Assembly: GCA_024743115.1 (NCBI GenBank)
Contig: JANSXC010000003.1
Span: 186,001 to 250,000 of the forward strand
Origin: a bacterium
Lineage (GTDB): Bacteria; Planctomycetota; UBA1135; UBA2386
Direction: 5' to 3'
Length of the DNA stretch: 64,000 nt
Both the position numbers and the translations under genes were made by a program. Under the pieces are notes generated by a model that was not told the DNA's origin, made no database searches, and worked only from the letters and a program-made list of their open reading frames with translations. This document shows, in pieces, positions 46,501 through 54,715 of the stretch (positions within the stretch are counted from its first letter, which is position 1; every line of letters starts with the position of its first letter).

Positions 46501-47829
46501 GCGCCAGGCCGTCCAGGTCAGCAGCAGCAGGTGGCCGGCTTCGATACCCTCGACGGGCGACCAGTCGGCCGCGAGCGGCGCCAGATGCGCCCACTCCGCA
46601 TCGCGCGCCGCGACGACGTTGCCCGCACCGGAGCGCAGCGAAACCTGCCAGAGCGGGACAGTGAACATCGCGAATGCACCAGCGGCGCACAACGCGACGA
46701 CTCCCCAGGTCAGCGCGACGACCTTCGACCAGAACTCCTGACGGCGTTCGCTCTGCTCTTTCGCCAAGCGAGCGCGGTGTGCTTGCTCACGCTTCTGCGC
46801 TTCGTCCTGTTCTTTTTTCTTCTTCGCTGCCGCGGCCCGGCGCAACTCTTCTGCAACCAGAATCTCTTCCCCCCTTCGACGAACGGCCTCCTCGATGACA
46901 TGCCGGATCGGCTCGAGTGTCAGCGCCGGCTGCAAGCCTTTCGACGGCTCGCTGCCAAAGGCCGAGCACGGGAAATACTGGGCGCCGAGCTCTTCGAGCA
47001 ACTCCAGTAGGTTCTGTCCTCCGACCGGCGCCTGGACCACCTCACCCGCCCAGCGCTCGACCGCGCTCTTGGCGAAGCTCGCGAGTTTCTCGTGCAGCCC
47101 GTCGTCGAACCTGGGAACGCCCTGTTGCTCGTTCTCAACCAGCTCCATCAACTGCGCGAATTGGGGACTGCGATCGAACTTGGTCGTTACGACGGCAACG
47201 GGTACGGACTCGACCAGGTAATCCGCCGCGAACGCGTTGAGGTCCTCGAGGTTCTCTCTCAACTCCCGGCGGAACTCGGTCTGATCCTTGGCGAAGGCAT
47301 CGATGAAGATGAGGACAGCGTCGACATCGCTCAGGCTCTTGGCCATCGCCTTCTTCACTTCGTCGCTGCCCTCTTCGTGCCGCCTGAATTGCTTGATCTG
47401 CTCGCCGCCCCAGTCGCGCGTCTTGACCTCGAGCCCGCCATCGAACTCGACGAGCGTCAGATCGGGGGGCAGAGAAACGGACGACGTTCGCCGTCCCAAG
47501 ATCACGCCGAACTCGTCTTCGAAAACAGTGTTCTTCGCCGCGGGCGACTCGGGATCCTCGACTGTGACGGGTTCGGGTGCAGGCAGCAGTTCGTCGATAT
47601 CGCGAACGAAGTTGTAGAACTCGGTCGTCGGCTTGACCCTCACCCCGGCCAGGTTCTGCCCGGCGATCTCCTTGAATGCCCACAGAAACATCGTCTTGCC
47701 AGCAAGGGCAGGTCCCATGAACAGGACCCGGATCGGACGCGGATCTTTCTCGCCGCGCGCGGCTTCGAACGCCGCCTTCGCGTCGGGGCGCGCTCGACCA
47801 CGGTCACTGCTCTTGGGCTCTCGCGGCAT
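43564..47829 (-). CDS. Large membrane GTPase with degenerate C-terminal FGE-like domain
   Basis: About 1421 residues from ATG 47829. GTPase domain: Walker A GPALAGKT (39-46), switch II DWGGEQ (139-144), base-binding TTKFD (215-219). A charged coiled coil (325-365) leads to a single membrane helix (about 369-391, VALTWGVVALCAAGAFAMF). The following 870 residues are mainly helical and Arg/Ala-rich. The C-terminus (about 1270-1421) looks like a degenerate FGE domain: VDLVTHADYQRWL, YVKSLGGKLPTYRQLVALR, SEWTSS and VAIRVVYDV. Topology (cytoplasmic GTPase, one helix, large outer part) recalls the TssM/IcmF class in plan but not in recognisable sequence. Start is joined to the upstream stop as TGATG. 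Confidence 0.7.
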   Translation of the reverse strand: MPREPKSSDRGRARPDAKAAFEAARGEKDPRPIRVLFMGPALAGKTMFLWAFKEIAGQNLAGVRVKPTTEFYNFVRDIDELLPAPEPVTVEDPESPAAKNTVFEDEFGVILGRRTSSVSLPPDLTLVEFDGGLEVKTRDWGGEQIKQFRRHEEGSDEVKKAMAKSLSDVDAVLIFIDAFAKDQTEFRRELRENLEDLNAFAADYLVESVPVAVVTTKFDRSPQFAQLMELVENEQQGVPRFDDGLHEKLASFAKSAVERWAGEVVQAPVGGQNLLELLEELGAQYFPCSAFGSEPSKGLQPALTLEPIRHVIEEAVRRRGEEILVAEELRRAAAAKKKKEQDEAQKREQAHRARLAKEQSERRQEFWSKVVALTWGVVALCAAGAFAMFTVPLWQVSLRSGAGNVVAARDAEWAHLAPLAADWSPVEGIEAGHLLLLTWTAWRDRALDLESAEQLSTAYFERLRQHARRSPWGRQAALAMALGPTDKARAAGTITPAAALQLESALAQRAAESRFAASLDSWARRRVAAERAELLLLALPSNAAVTKLERLLRRTGEPLPVELTGRIFLALARRDLGLLGDWSGLQTVLRRFDEYAAWLIHEVTDFTVAELSQVAANGLEKLAPAALEQALGALAAAKGEFSRRFAAELRGVLAAGSLERLKATFVVDRDSTTAARLAALFGHSWLRSAVRNRDRELFTVAARAAFGDKPQANLLDRLAILALAFEQRVDVAVADAETLTEADFALLFGPLGADARRAYIGRYEELMRGRNAAEHSRGLDRCLHVMDLVREHAPAPRLDAELIGQVGGRQQRVQGELAEQALAQIASGESVEPELVIRVLADEPSPERRRLVNAVVEAAPKLSAELFEQIAARIDFRSPKTTSDRLLRVVVRLNTRAQPESPIRLLTEMLWAVRWKSDAVTLPESIRRRARSRVRTLVSALVRKNNVFLLPELRVVLEDCAQFRHDDPGLLFARNDRPAVGRLLFGGAVAGLGKQGGEAGRSRFVARLRIAVALDPAGGDGRVEALAPVLARVETAAGLRSWFLENEPVIRRHDAGVADAVRRAAAPAFERRAIGLLSATPRPNAAKIDEAAGLLQRAAEYAPQGAARRRELIQKSVAQATAQSELRQTLFELLNRQLEPTLEKALRSALGPIYEQMTLLEIGASRVDKAIDCFEKAVAVDPSGKARRVALLEKEIARRAKDRAYLNSIHEFGDRAGTIEAAVAGAVDRAVAAIAIEGVRSNLRAGRLEAVRQWSGMLLTAAQRTAALAHLQRLKGTALVRGVMPYYCAVDLVTHADYQRWLGGLSASQKGQYRANVRQGVAIGMLRVAAASYVKSLGGKLPTYRQLVALRKLRVETWRDLHGDFHQWVRDVTNLRSGEVIHHYAPYKDGPDRMSEWTSSGTAPGRVAIRVVYDVIPKELQ

Positions 47830-48545
47830 CACCGCAGCCCCCGACGCTTCTCTTCGCGTGTCCAGGCGGCTTCGCCCAGTCGCTGCAGCGCAGCGGCGCG
47901 TGGCCACGTGGGCCCGGCTTCGATCGTCTCGCCGATCACGAGGCGACACTCGTTCTTGAGCCAGAGCGTCAGTCGCTCGGTCAACTCCAACAGTGCGGGC
48001 TCGAGATCACCGGCCGTTGCCGCGCTGCCGGCCTGACGACGCCAGGTCGCGATCGCGAGCCCGAGCTGACGATGCTCCGTGAGCAGATCGTCGGCCGTCC
48101 CGGAGCCCGCCTCGGCCAGGTAGCAACGGATGCCCGCGGCATAGAGTTCGCGCAGCGCGGTCTCGAGTTCGTCGACCGCGAGGCCCGTCGCGATCCGGCG
48201 ACCGACCTCGGTCAGCGCATCGGCTCGCGGTTGTGACGTGATCTTGTCCAGCTCGGCGTCGAGGCTGGCTGCAACCGCGATCCGCTCAGCGAAGACGAGT
48301 TCGTCGACGATCGTGCCGACGCCATCGAGCAGGTCGCGCAGCGCGATGAGACGCGGCTTCGACTTCTCGCTCACGGACTTCGAGTAGCGTTCGATCGAGT
48401 CGTGCGTCGCGAAGTCGTCCAGCGTCGACACCCGAGCTGCGAGCGCCACGCCCACCAACGCCACGACCGCGACCATGGCCACGACGATCGCCACGGCGAA
48501 GACGACGCGAGGAAGCGTGATGGCGGACTTACGTTCGGCGGGCAT
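47829..48545 (-). CDS. Membrane protein of unknown function in GTPase operon
   Basis: 238 residues from ATG 48545. One N-terminal helix (VVFAVAIVVAMVAVVALVGVALA) is followed by a helical soluble part with YSKSVSEKSKPRLIALRDLLDG and repeated Leu/Ala heptads. No conserved domain recognised. Stop joined to the GTPase start (TGATG). The frame is open further upstream but reads through low-quality, Arg-rich sequence that I treat as non-coding. Confidence 0.55.
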   Translation of the reverse strand: MPAERKSAITLPRVVFAVAIVVAMVAVVALVGVALAARVSTLDDFATHDSIERYSKSVSEKSKPRLIALRDLLDGVGTIVDELVFAERIAVAASLDAELDKITSQPRADALTEVGRRIATGLAVDELETALRELYAAGIRCYLAEAGSGTADDLLTEHRQLGLAIATWRRQAGSAATAGDLEPALLELTERLTLWLKNECRLVIGETIEAGPTWPRAAALQRLGEAAWTREEKRRGLR

Positions 48546-48721
48546 TCGAAGCTGGGGAGACTGATCCTCTGTGACCTCCCCGTGATCAGGGTACCGGTCG
48601 GGCCAGCCCCCGCAATGGCTCTGCCGCGGAGTCATGCGGAGCGTCGATCGGGGGGGCTGTATGCCCAGCCCCGACGGGGCACGCTCCTTTCGGTTCATCC
48701 CGAAAATCACGCCGCCGGCCA
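48546..48721. other. Intergenic gap with GCCCC-GAC-GGGGC hairpin
   Basis: 176 bases between the TraG-like gene and the membrane protein. The only feature seen is a 5-bp inverted repeat at 48668-48680 without a U-run. It breaks the otherwise overlapping gene chain, so a separate promoter for the GTPase genes may lie here. Confidence 0.35.
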
Positions 48722-50068
48722 TCAGGTGCGCACGCCTCGGTCGCTCGCGGTCGCGAACCACGGGTTGGCCTCGAAGCGCCCCTTGAAGATCCGATCCCGC
48801 AGATAGTCGAGGCGGCGCAGGGTAATCGGTTCGTGGCCAGCGACCGCAGCGACCGCATCGTCCGGCGCGAGCGAACGTAGGCGCTCCGGAGCGGCACCGA
48901 GCACGGCGCCGGCCGCGCGCGCCATCTCGAAGGTCGAGGCACCGAACGCGAGGATGGCCCCACAATTGTTCAGCAGCGTCCGCCAGTCCGGATAGAGCGC
49001 CTGCAACTGCGACAGGTCCTGCCAGAGGGTGATGGCGGTCACGCCGTAGCCCCGCAACAAAGTGATGACCTGGCGCAGGATCGGAAGGGTCCCGCACTGC
49101 GCGATCTCGTCGAGGAAGAACAGCGTGTTGTGCTTCGGCCGCCGCTGCCGACGCGTCACGAGCTGCAGCAGCACGCCGATCCACAGGCGCAGCAACACTC
49201 CGTGCGACGCGAGGTTCTCCGGCGGGATCTACCTCGTGATCGGATCGCCGCGCTGGAGGAGTTCCAGGTCGAAGGTCGTTCGGGACAGCGACTTGACGAC
49301 GCGGTCCGAGGCCACGACCCGGAGCGCCTGCTGCGCCGTCGAGAGCACGCTCGTGCGGACCTTCTCCCGCTCGTGGTTCAGGAACGTCACGAACTCGCGC
49401 CGTGCGACCGGCTCTTCGACCTTGCCCTCGTCGAGGGCGACCGCGATCGACCGCGTGACATCGTCGCCGAGCAGGAGATCACGCAGCTGGCCCGGGTGGC
49501 CGGGCTTGCCGGTCGCTGCGATGTGCGCAACGCAACCGACCAGGAAGGCGCGGGCGCAGTTGTCCCAGAACGGATCCGGCAGTGTCTGCGGCCGACCGTC
49601 CAGCAACAACTCGGTCAGCGCATCCGCGTCGGTGTCGATTCGATCGGGCCGAATCAGCTCGAACGGGTTCAGCGCGTCCTCGCCGCCACACACGTCGAAC
49701 GGGTCCAACACCACCACCCGATGACCGAAGCGCTCGCGCCGGACCCGCGCCGTGCAGTGGTAGGCCTCGGCTTTGACGTCGAGCACGACCGCCGAGTTCG
49801 GCATGCGCAACAGCCAAGGAATCGTGCAGCTGCGCCCTTTCCCGGCGCCCGTGCGCGCAAACACGGCAACGTGACCGTCGCCGCGATAGGTCAGCACGCG
49901 GGGCTCCGGTCGCGAACCCGGCTGACGGAACCCGACGGTCGCCCCGGCCGGCTTGGCCCAGCCGAGCACCAGATCATGGGGCCGGGCGCTGGCCGGCCGG
50001 ATCACGGCCAGTCCCTGACCGGCGCCGGAACGCCCGGGGGCCGGCAGTTTCTCGTTCGCGGAGCTCAT
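48722..50068 (-). pseudogene. TraG/VirD4-like coupling ATPase interrupted by one in-frame TAG
   Basis: One reading frame, 50068 to 48722, is broken only by TAG at 49229-49231. Before it: Walker A FARTGAGKGRS (about 70-80) and, just before the stop, LELLQRGDPIT. After it: IPPENLASHGVLLRLWIGV and Walker B NTLFFLDEIAQCG. Family members read ...PITIYLVIPPENL; the bases for IYLVI (GATCTACCTCGTGATC, 49226-49241) are present but on the opposite strand, implying a local inversion with a 6-base loss. The protein lacks the N-terminal membrane helices of VirD4. It may be a dead gene, an assembly artefact, or read through. Confidence 0.75.
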
Positions 50069-50148
50069 CGACTCCGCAACAGCCGGGCGCCGGCGAGATC
50101 CTGTCAGGAAACTTCAGGAATCCGACCGCGGCGGCCCGCGACCCGCTC

Positions 50149-50916
50149 CTAGAACCGCACGCCGCCGCCGATGAACCAGCCGTGCAAGTCGACGTCGGCG
50201 TCGAAGTCGCGGCTCGAGGCGGTGCCGAAGGCATCCATGAGGATGTACCGGTAACCGCCGAGGACCTGGATGGTGTCGTTGATCTGCCAGCGGGCCATCG
50301 CCTCGACGTCCCAGTAGCGACCGTTCGCGTCGCCGAGGTCCGCGGACATCACGCCCGCGTTGGCCCCGAGCGTGACATCGCCCAGGCGGGCTTCGATCTC
50401 AGCGAACGGCATCGGCACGACGACATCGGTCTGGACCTCGTCGGCCTGCGAACCGATCACGGCGCGGGTGTCGACATTGAGCAGGTTGTAGGTCAGCTGG
50501 CCGCCGATTCCGATCTGGATCCAGTCGTTGTCGAAGACCTGATAGGAGTAGGCCGCCCCCGCCGACAGGAAGTCCATCGACGTCGTCACCGCCGAACCGG
50601 CAACGATGCCGCCGAAATCGCCCGCGAGCGTGCCGCTGCCCTCGGTCTCGAAGCCGAAGCCGTGGACCCGCACGCGGTGCAGATCGCGTTCCCAGGTCAT
50701 CCGCACGTAGGGGGAAGCTTCGCGATCGCCGAGACCGAGGTCGTCGGCGAGCCGGTTCTGCTCGTTGCCGAGCGTCAGCGAGCCGCCCGGATTCTGCAGC
50801 GCGATCTCACCGTCGGCTTCGACGAACATCGCGCCGGCATCGACCCGGAACACGTTGGGCGCACAAGCGGTCAGCAGCGACAGCATCAACGCCGTGCCAG
50901 CGAGAGTCTTCCTCAT
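50149..50916 (-). CDS. Barrel-type lipoprotein, paralogue A
   Basis: 255 residues from ATG 50916 (a start at 50934 is possible). Lipobox LLTAC; alternating beta-strand sequence through the whole protein; C-terminal GWFIGGGVRF with terminal Phe, as in outer-membrane barrels. Similar in layout to the next gene (shared QNxxGDLGLGD-type segment, DFLSAGAAYSYQV versus DFLNTKLSATYDI, and identical end motif), so the pair arose by tandem duplication. No function known. Confidence 0.6.
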   Translation of the reverse strand: MRKTLAGTALMLSLLTACAPNVFRVDAGAMFVEADGEIALQNPGGSLTLGNEQNRLADDLGLGDREASPYVRMTWERDLHRVRVHGFGFETEGSGTLAGDFGGIVAGSAVTTSMDFLSAGAAYSYQVFDNDWIQIGIGGQLTYNLLNVDTRAVIGSQADEVQTDVVVPMPFAEIEARLGDVTLGANAGVMSADLGDANGRYWDVEAMARWQINDTIQVLGGYRYILMDAFGTASSRDFDADVDLHGWFIGGGVRF

Positions 50917-50966
50917 GCCCACAGTTTCGCGCATCGGTGCACGCTCCGCCACGAAAAGGCCGCGAC

Positions 50967-51749
50967 TCAAAAGCGCACCCCGCCGCCGATGATCCAGCCC
51001 TCGAGTTCGGTATCGAGCGCGAAGCTCGTGTTCGAGGTCTCGCCCTTGCCGTCGACATCGATGAGCCGGTAGCCGGCGAAGAGTTGCACCAACGGCAAGA
51101 TCCGAACCTCGACCATCGCTTCCATGTCGAGTAGCCGCACCTCGGCGCCATCGACCTCCGGGATGTCGAGGTAGCCGATCTCACCGATCACCCCGACGAT
51201 GCCGATGTCACCCTCGGCGCGCAGGAACGCCATCGGCAGCGGCAAGAACTCGTCGATGCGGCCCTGGTTGCCGAACGTCGTCTCCGTCGCCGCGAGACGG
51301 AAGTCGATGATGTCGACCGCGAGGCCCGGAGAGAGCTTCACGGGTCCGAGGCCGATGTCGTAGGTCGCGCTGAGCTTCGTGTTGAGGAAGTCGAACTCGG
51401 TGCGCACTGGCGTCCCGGTCGCGATCGGTCCGAACGTCGCCGCGAGCGTGCCGCTGCTGTCTTCGTCGAGGACGAACGTCGAGCCCGTGAGCACGAGCGC
51501 TCCGAGATCGACCTGGCCGCGCAACGTGGGCGCGAACACGTCGTCCCCGAGGCCGAGATCGCCCTGCACGTTCTGCAGCGATCCCGGCGGCACTCCGCCC
51601 GTAGCGGACGCGAGCGCGGCATCCCCCGAGAGCTTCATCGCGACGAAGCCGACCTCGGCCGTCGCGCCGACGAACGAGCACGCCGGCAGGGTCAGTATCG
51701 CCGCCACCGAAACGGCCATCGCGGCGCGCAGAAGAAGCGAGTGTCTCAC
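50967..51749 (-). CDS. Barrel-type lipoprotein, paralogue B
   Basis: 260 residues from GTG 51749 (MRHSLLLRAAMAVSVAAILTLPAC: good basic start and lipobox; ATG 51719 is an alternative). Ends GWIIGGGVRF, the same terminal motif as its neighbour. Segments QNVQGDLGLGDDVF and FNxLxATYDIGLGPVKLSPG are beta-rich. Likely a surface or outer-membrane porin-like lipoprotein. It lies 50 bases upstream of paralogue A. Confidence 0.6.
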   Translation of the reverse strand: MRHSLLLRAAMAVSVAAILTLPACSFVGATAEVGFVAMKLSGDAALASATGGVPPGSLQNVQGDLGLGDDVFAPTLRGQVDLGALVLTGSTFVLDEDSSGTLAATFGPIATGTPVRTEFDFLNTKLSATYDIGLGPVKLSPGLAVDIIDFRLAATETTFGNQGRIDEFLPLPMAFLRAEGDIGIVGVIGEIGYLDIPEVDGAEVRLLDMEAMVEVRILPLVQLFAGYRLIDVDGKGETSNTSFALDTELEGWIIGGGVRF

Positions 51750-51839
51750 GCCCAGAAATCGGCTTCCGAGCCCCTCGAGCTGCAATAATCCGCAACCATC
51801 GCCGCAATCTCCGCGCTGCAACCCCCGACAGTGACCGAC

Positions 51840-52592
51840 ATGCACCGACTCGCCGCCCCCAGCCTGACGTTGCTCGTTCTCGCGACGAGCTGTTCATTTC
51901 CGCAACACCTCGCCAAGGGCGTCGTCGAAGACTCGGTCCCCGCGGCCGGTCTGAACCGATTGAAGTGCCACACGCACAACGGCAGCATCCGGATCGAGGC
52001 GCGGCCCGGTGCGCCGACGGTGAGCTACCGCGTCGAGATGGCCGTTCGCGGTCACACGCCGGAGGAGGCCCGGGACAACCTCTCCGCGATGCGCGTGGCG
52101 CCACGCACGGATGGCGACGAACTCACCCTGCGGGGCGAATACGACGCCCACGTGCGCGGCATGTCACCACAGTTCTCGTTCGTCGTGGAGGCCCCACCCG
52201 AACTGGCAGCCCGGCTGGTCACCCACAACGGCAGCATCCAGGTCGTCGACCGGGTCGGGCCGGTCAACGCGGAGACCCACAACGGCCGCATTCGTTGCAG
52301 CACGTCCAACCGGGACTTCCGGCTCGAAACCCACAACGGCAGCATCGAACTCGATGTGGCCGCCGACGGCCCGCTCGACGGCAAGGTGATCACCCACAAC
52401 GGCAGCGTGCGCCTGAGCATCCCAACCGCCGCGGATGCGTCTGTCGCGGCGCGCACGCACAACGGTCACATCACGGTCGACCGCCCCGCGTCGGCGATCT
52501 CACGCTCCCGCGGCCGGTTCGATTGCAAGCTCGGCGATGGCTCGGGCCTGGTCGTGGTGCGGACCCACAACGGCAACGTCGTGATTCGCTGA
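51840..52592 (+). CDS. DUF4097-like lipoprotein with seven THNG repeats
   Basis: 250 residues from ATG 51840. Lipoprotein signal with LVLATSC. Seven copies of THNG followed by a hydrophobic strand (SIRI, SIQV, RIRC, SIEL, SVRL, HITV, NVVI) lie along the chain, two near the N-terminus and start of the domain and five clustered at 125-250. This is the DUF4097/adhesin-type beta-helix pattern, in which each turn begins with T-H-N-G. Likely a surface adhesive or scaffold; function not known. Confidence 0.7.
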   Translation: MHRLAAPSLTLLVLATSCSFPQHLAKGVVEDSVPAAGLNRLKCHTHNGSIRIEARPGAPTVSYRVEMAVRGHTPEEARDNLSAMRVAPRTDGDELTLRGEYDAHVRGMSPQFSFVVEAPPELAARLVTHNGSIQVVDRVGPVNAETHNGRIRCSTSNRDFRLETHNGSIELDVAADGPLDGKVITHNGSVRLSIPTAADASVAARTHNGHITVDRPASAISRSRGRFDCKLGDGSGLVVVRTHNGNVVIR

Positions 52593-52633
52593 GCGATCGC
52601 GGCTCGGGCGGCCGCGGCAGCCGACGACTGCGG

Positions 52634-53923
52634 CTACTGCAAGCGCAGCTTGTACTGCTGGATCTTGCGGTAGAGGGTCGCGCGACCGATGCCGAGCAGC
52701 TGCGCGGCGCGTCGGACGTTGCCCTTCGTGGCGCGCAGAGCGCGCGAGAGCAGGTACTGCTCCTCCTCTTCGAACGGCCGGATCTCCTCTTCACCGATCT
52801 CGCGATCGAGATCGCGCTCGACGACCGCCGGCGCCGCCGGGCTGCCCGCAGGCGCGGCCTGGGTCGGGCTCGACGCCGTGACGTGCTCACGATCGATCGC
52901 CGCCCCGCCCGACATGGCGTGGGCCCGCCGGATCACGGCCTCGAGCTGCGTGACGTTGCCGCTCCAGTTCATGCTCTCGAGCAGCACGAGGGCAGCTGGC
53001 GTGATGCCGTTCGTCGTCCGGCCGGACTGCGCCGCGGCCAGCTGCAGCAGGTTCTCGGCAATCAGTGCGATGTCCTCGACGCGTTCGCGCAGCGCCGGAA
53101 CGACGAGCGGGAACGCATTGATCCGGTAGTAGAGGTCCTCGCGGAACGCGCCGCGGGCGATCGCCTCGGGCAGATGCGCTGAAGTCGTCGCGAGGATGCG
53201 CGCCGCGCCCTGGGCCCGCGGACCCGACCGCTCCTTGAGATGCTTGACGAGCACCGACTGCGCCGGTGCCGGCAGCTGGTCGACGTCCTCGAGCAGCAGC
53301 GTGGTACCGCGCGCTTCGTCGAGCTTTGCGGTCATGCCGGGCCCATCGATGTCGCCGCAATCGACGATGATCGCCGGGACGTTCGCGCGGCGGCTCTTGC
53401 AGTGGATCATGCGGGCTACGAGCGACTTGCCGGAACCCACCTGCCCCTCGAGCAGCACCGTGACATCGCTGTCGGCGGCGCGGCTGATGCTGGACTGCAA
53501 TCGCCGCACGACCGGGCACTGCCCGGCCAGGGCCTCGCCGGTATGGAGCCCGTGCACGAAGTGTTCGAGCTCCTGGCGACGATTCGCTTCCGAACGTAGT
53601 TCGACCGCCATGGCGGCAAGGGCCGCGAAGGCCTCGTCCAGAGCTGCCAGCGTCAGCCCATCCGCGCCGTCGCCGACCGCCACGGCGGGGCGCTCGACAT
53701 CCGAAGGCATCTCGGCACTCTGCGTGGCCTCGTAGAGGAGCATGTCCCAGTCGCGCCCCTGGGCTGCTGCGGCGCGCAGCGCATCCCAATCTGCGAACAG
53801 CTCGTGCTCATGGCCCGAGCCCGCCAGCAGGTTGGCGAGTTCGCTGCCGGCCTCCGCTGCCACGATTGCGACGCAGGCCTTGGCCGCGGTCGCACCCCGA
53901 TTCCCGATCAGTGCAGTCGTCAT
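52634..53923 (-). CDS. NtrC-like AAA+ regulator lacking the GAFTGA loop
   Basis: 429 residues. N-terminal degenerate receiver-like domain (no phospho-Asp motif), AAA+ domain with EGQVGSGKS (Walker A, 159-167), LLLEDVDQLP (Walker B region), FREDLYYRIN (arginine-finger/sensor area) and a C-terminal Fis-type helix-turn-helix (RAAQLLGIGRATLYRKIQQY). The segment that normally holds ELFGHEKGAFTGA between Walker A and B is missing. That loop contacts sigma-54, so this protein may not activate sigma-54 promoters and could be a repressor or act by another route. Confidence 0.8.
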   Translation of the reverse strand: MTTALIGNRGATAAKACVAIVAAEAGSELANLLAGSGHEHELFADWDALRAAAAQGRDWDMLLYEATQSAEMPSDVERPAVAVGDGADGLTLAALDEAFAALAAMAVELRSEANRRQELEHFVHGLHTGEALAGQCPVVRRLQSSISRAADSDVTVLLEGQVGSGKSLVARMIHCKSRRANVPAIIVDCGDIDGPGMTAKLDEARGTTLLLEDVDQLPAPAQSVLVKHLKERSGPRAQGAARILATTSAHLPEAIARGAFREDLYYRINAFPLVVPALRERVEDIALIAENLLQLAAAQSGRTTNGITPAALVLLESMNWSGNVTQLEAVIRRAHAMSGGAAIDREHVTASSPTQAAPAGSPAAPAVVERDLDREIGEEEIRPFEEEEQYLLSRALRATKGNVRRAAQLLGIGRATLYRKIQQYKLRLQ

Positions 53924-54086
53924 TCCGTTTTTCCCGTTCCTGGATCGGCAATCGGAACGAGTCGGGTGAAGCCATGTTGCGGTCGCGGCCGGAGTTGCGC
54001 CGCGAATCGCCGGGAGGCAACGGTCGCAACGCCCGCTTCCGTGGGGGCTAGGGGTTCACCCTGGAATCTTGCGGGGGTTCGGGGAA

Positions 54087-54509
54087 TCAGTCCGTGAGGC
54101 GCCGCGCGAGCTCGTCGAAGTCGATGTTGGTGATGTCATCCTTCGCGATCGGCGACATGCCGCGGAACTTGCGGTACTCCTCGATCGAGCTCAGCTCGAC
54201 GTAGTCACGCGCCGTCATCTCGTTGCTCGCCGTGGTCGCGGAGCGCTTCACAGCGGGCTTGCCGGCCGCGGCCTTCTCGAGCGTGTCCTTCGCGCGGTTG
54301 CAGATCGCGAGAGTGTTCTCGAGGTTGGCACGAATCTTCTGAAGACGATCCTCGTTCGCGCCCGGCACATCCATGCTCTTGCTGATCTTGCCGATCGCGA
54401 CTTCGAGCACGGCGATGAGGCAGTTGAGTTTGGTGCTCAGGCGAGCGCGGTATTCGGCCGAGCTCAGCGCCTGGGGGAGGTTGGGATTCTCGTTCTTGTT
54501 GGTATCCAT
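54087..54509 (-). CDS. Small helical protein of unknown function
   Basis: 140 residues. AGGAG about 8 bases before ATG 54509 supports the start. The sequence is helical and charged (YRARLSTKLNCLIAVLEVAIG, ENTLAICNRAKDTLEK), with an acidic C-terminus (DDITNIDFDELARRL). No signal or membrane helix. Function unknown. Confidence 0.6.
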   Translation of the reverse strand: MDTNKNENPNLPQALSSAEYRARLSTKLNCLIAVLEVAIGKISKSMDVPGANEDRLQKIRANLENTLAICNRAKDTLEKAAAGKPAVKRSATTASNEMTARDYVELSSIEEYRKFRGMSPIAKDDITNIDFDELARRLTD

Positions 54510-54715
54510 CGCAGATGCTCCTGGTCACCAACCGAGGAGCACGCGACATGCCAACCAGCGCGTGGATCGCCAGCCGCCGATGTCATGGCCGGATCGCTGA
54601 TCCGCCACTCCGTAGGCCTTGCCCGGACCGTCGAGGAAATAGGACGCCGGCGTCGGAAGCAACAGACCGAGTCGCGACCACCCGACACTCGGGGGCACGG
54701 GGCGAACGGGCGAAA

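Noticed and set aside
48722..50068. Frameshift in the TraG-like gene
   Set aside because: Both halves are in the same frame; the break is a single in-frame TAG, better explained by a local inversion.
39527..50068. Type VI secretion system
   Set aside because: No TssB/C sheath, Hcp, VgrG, TssK or ClpV seen. Only the topology of the large GTPase resembles TssM.
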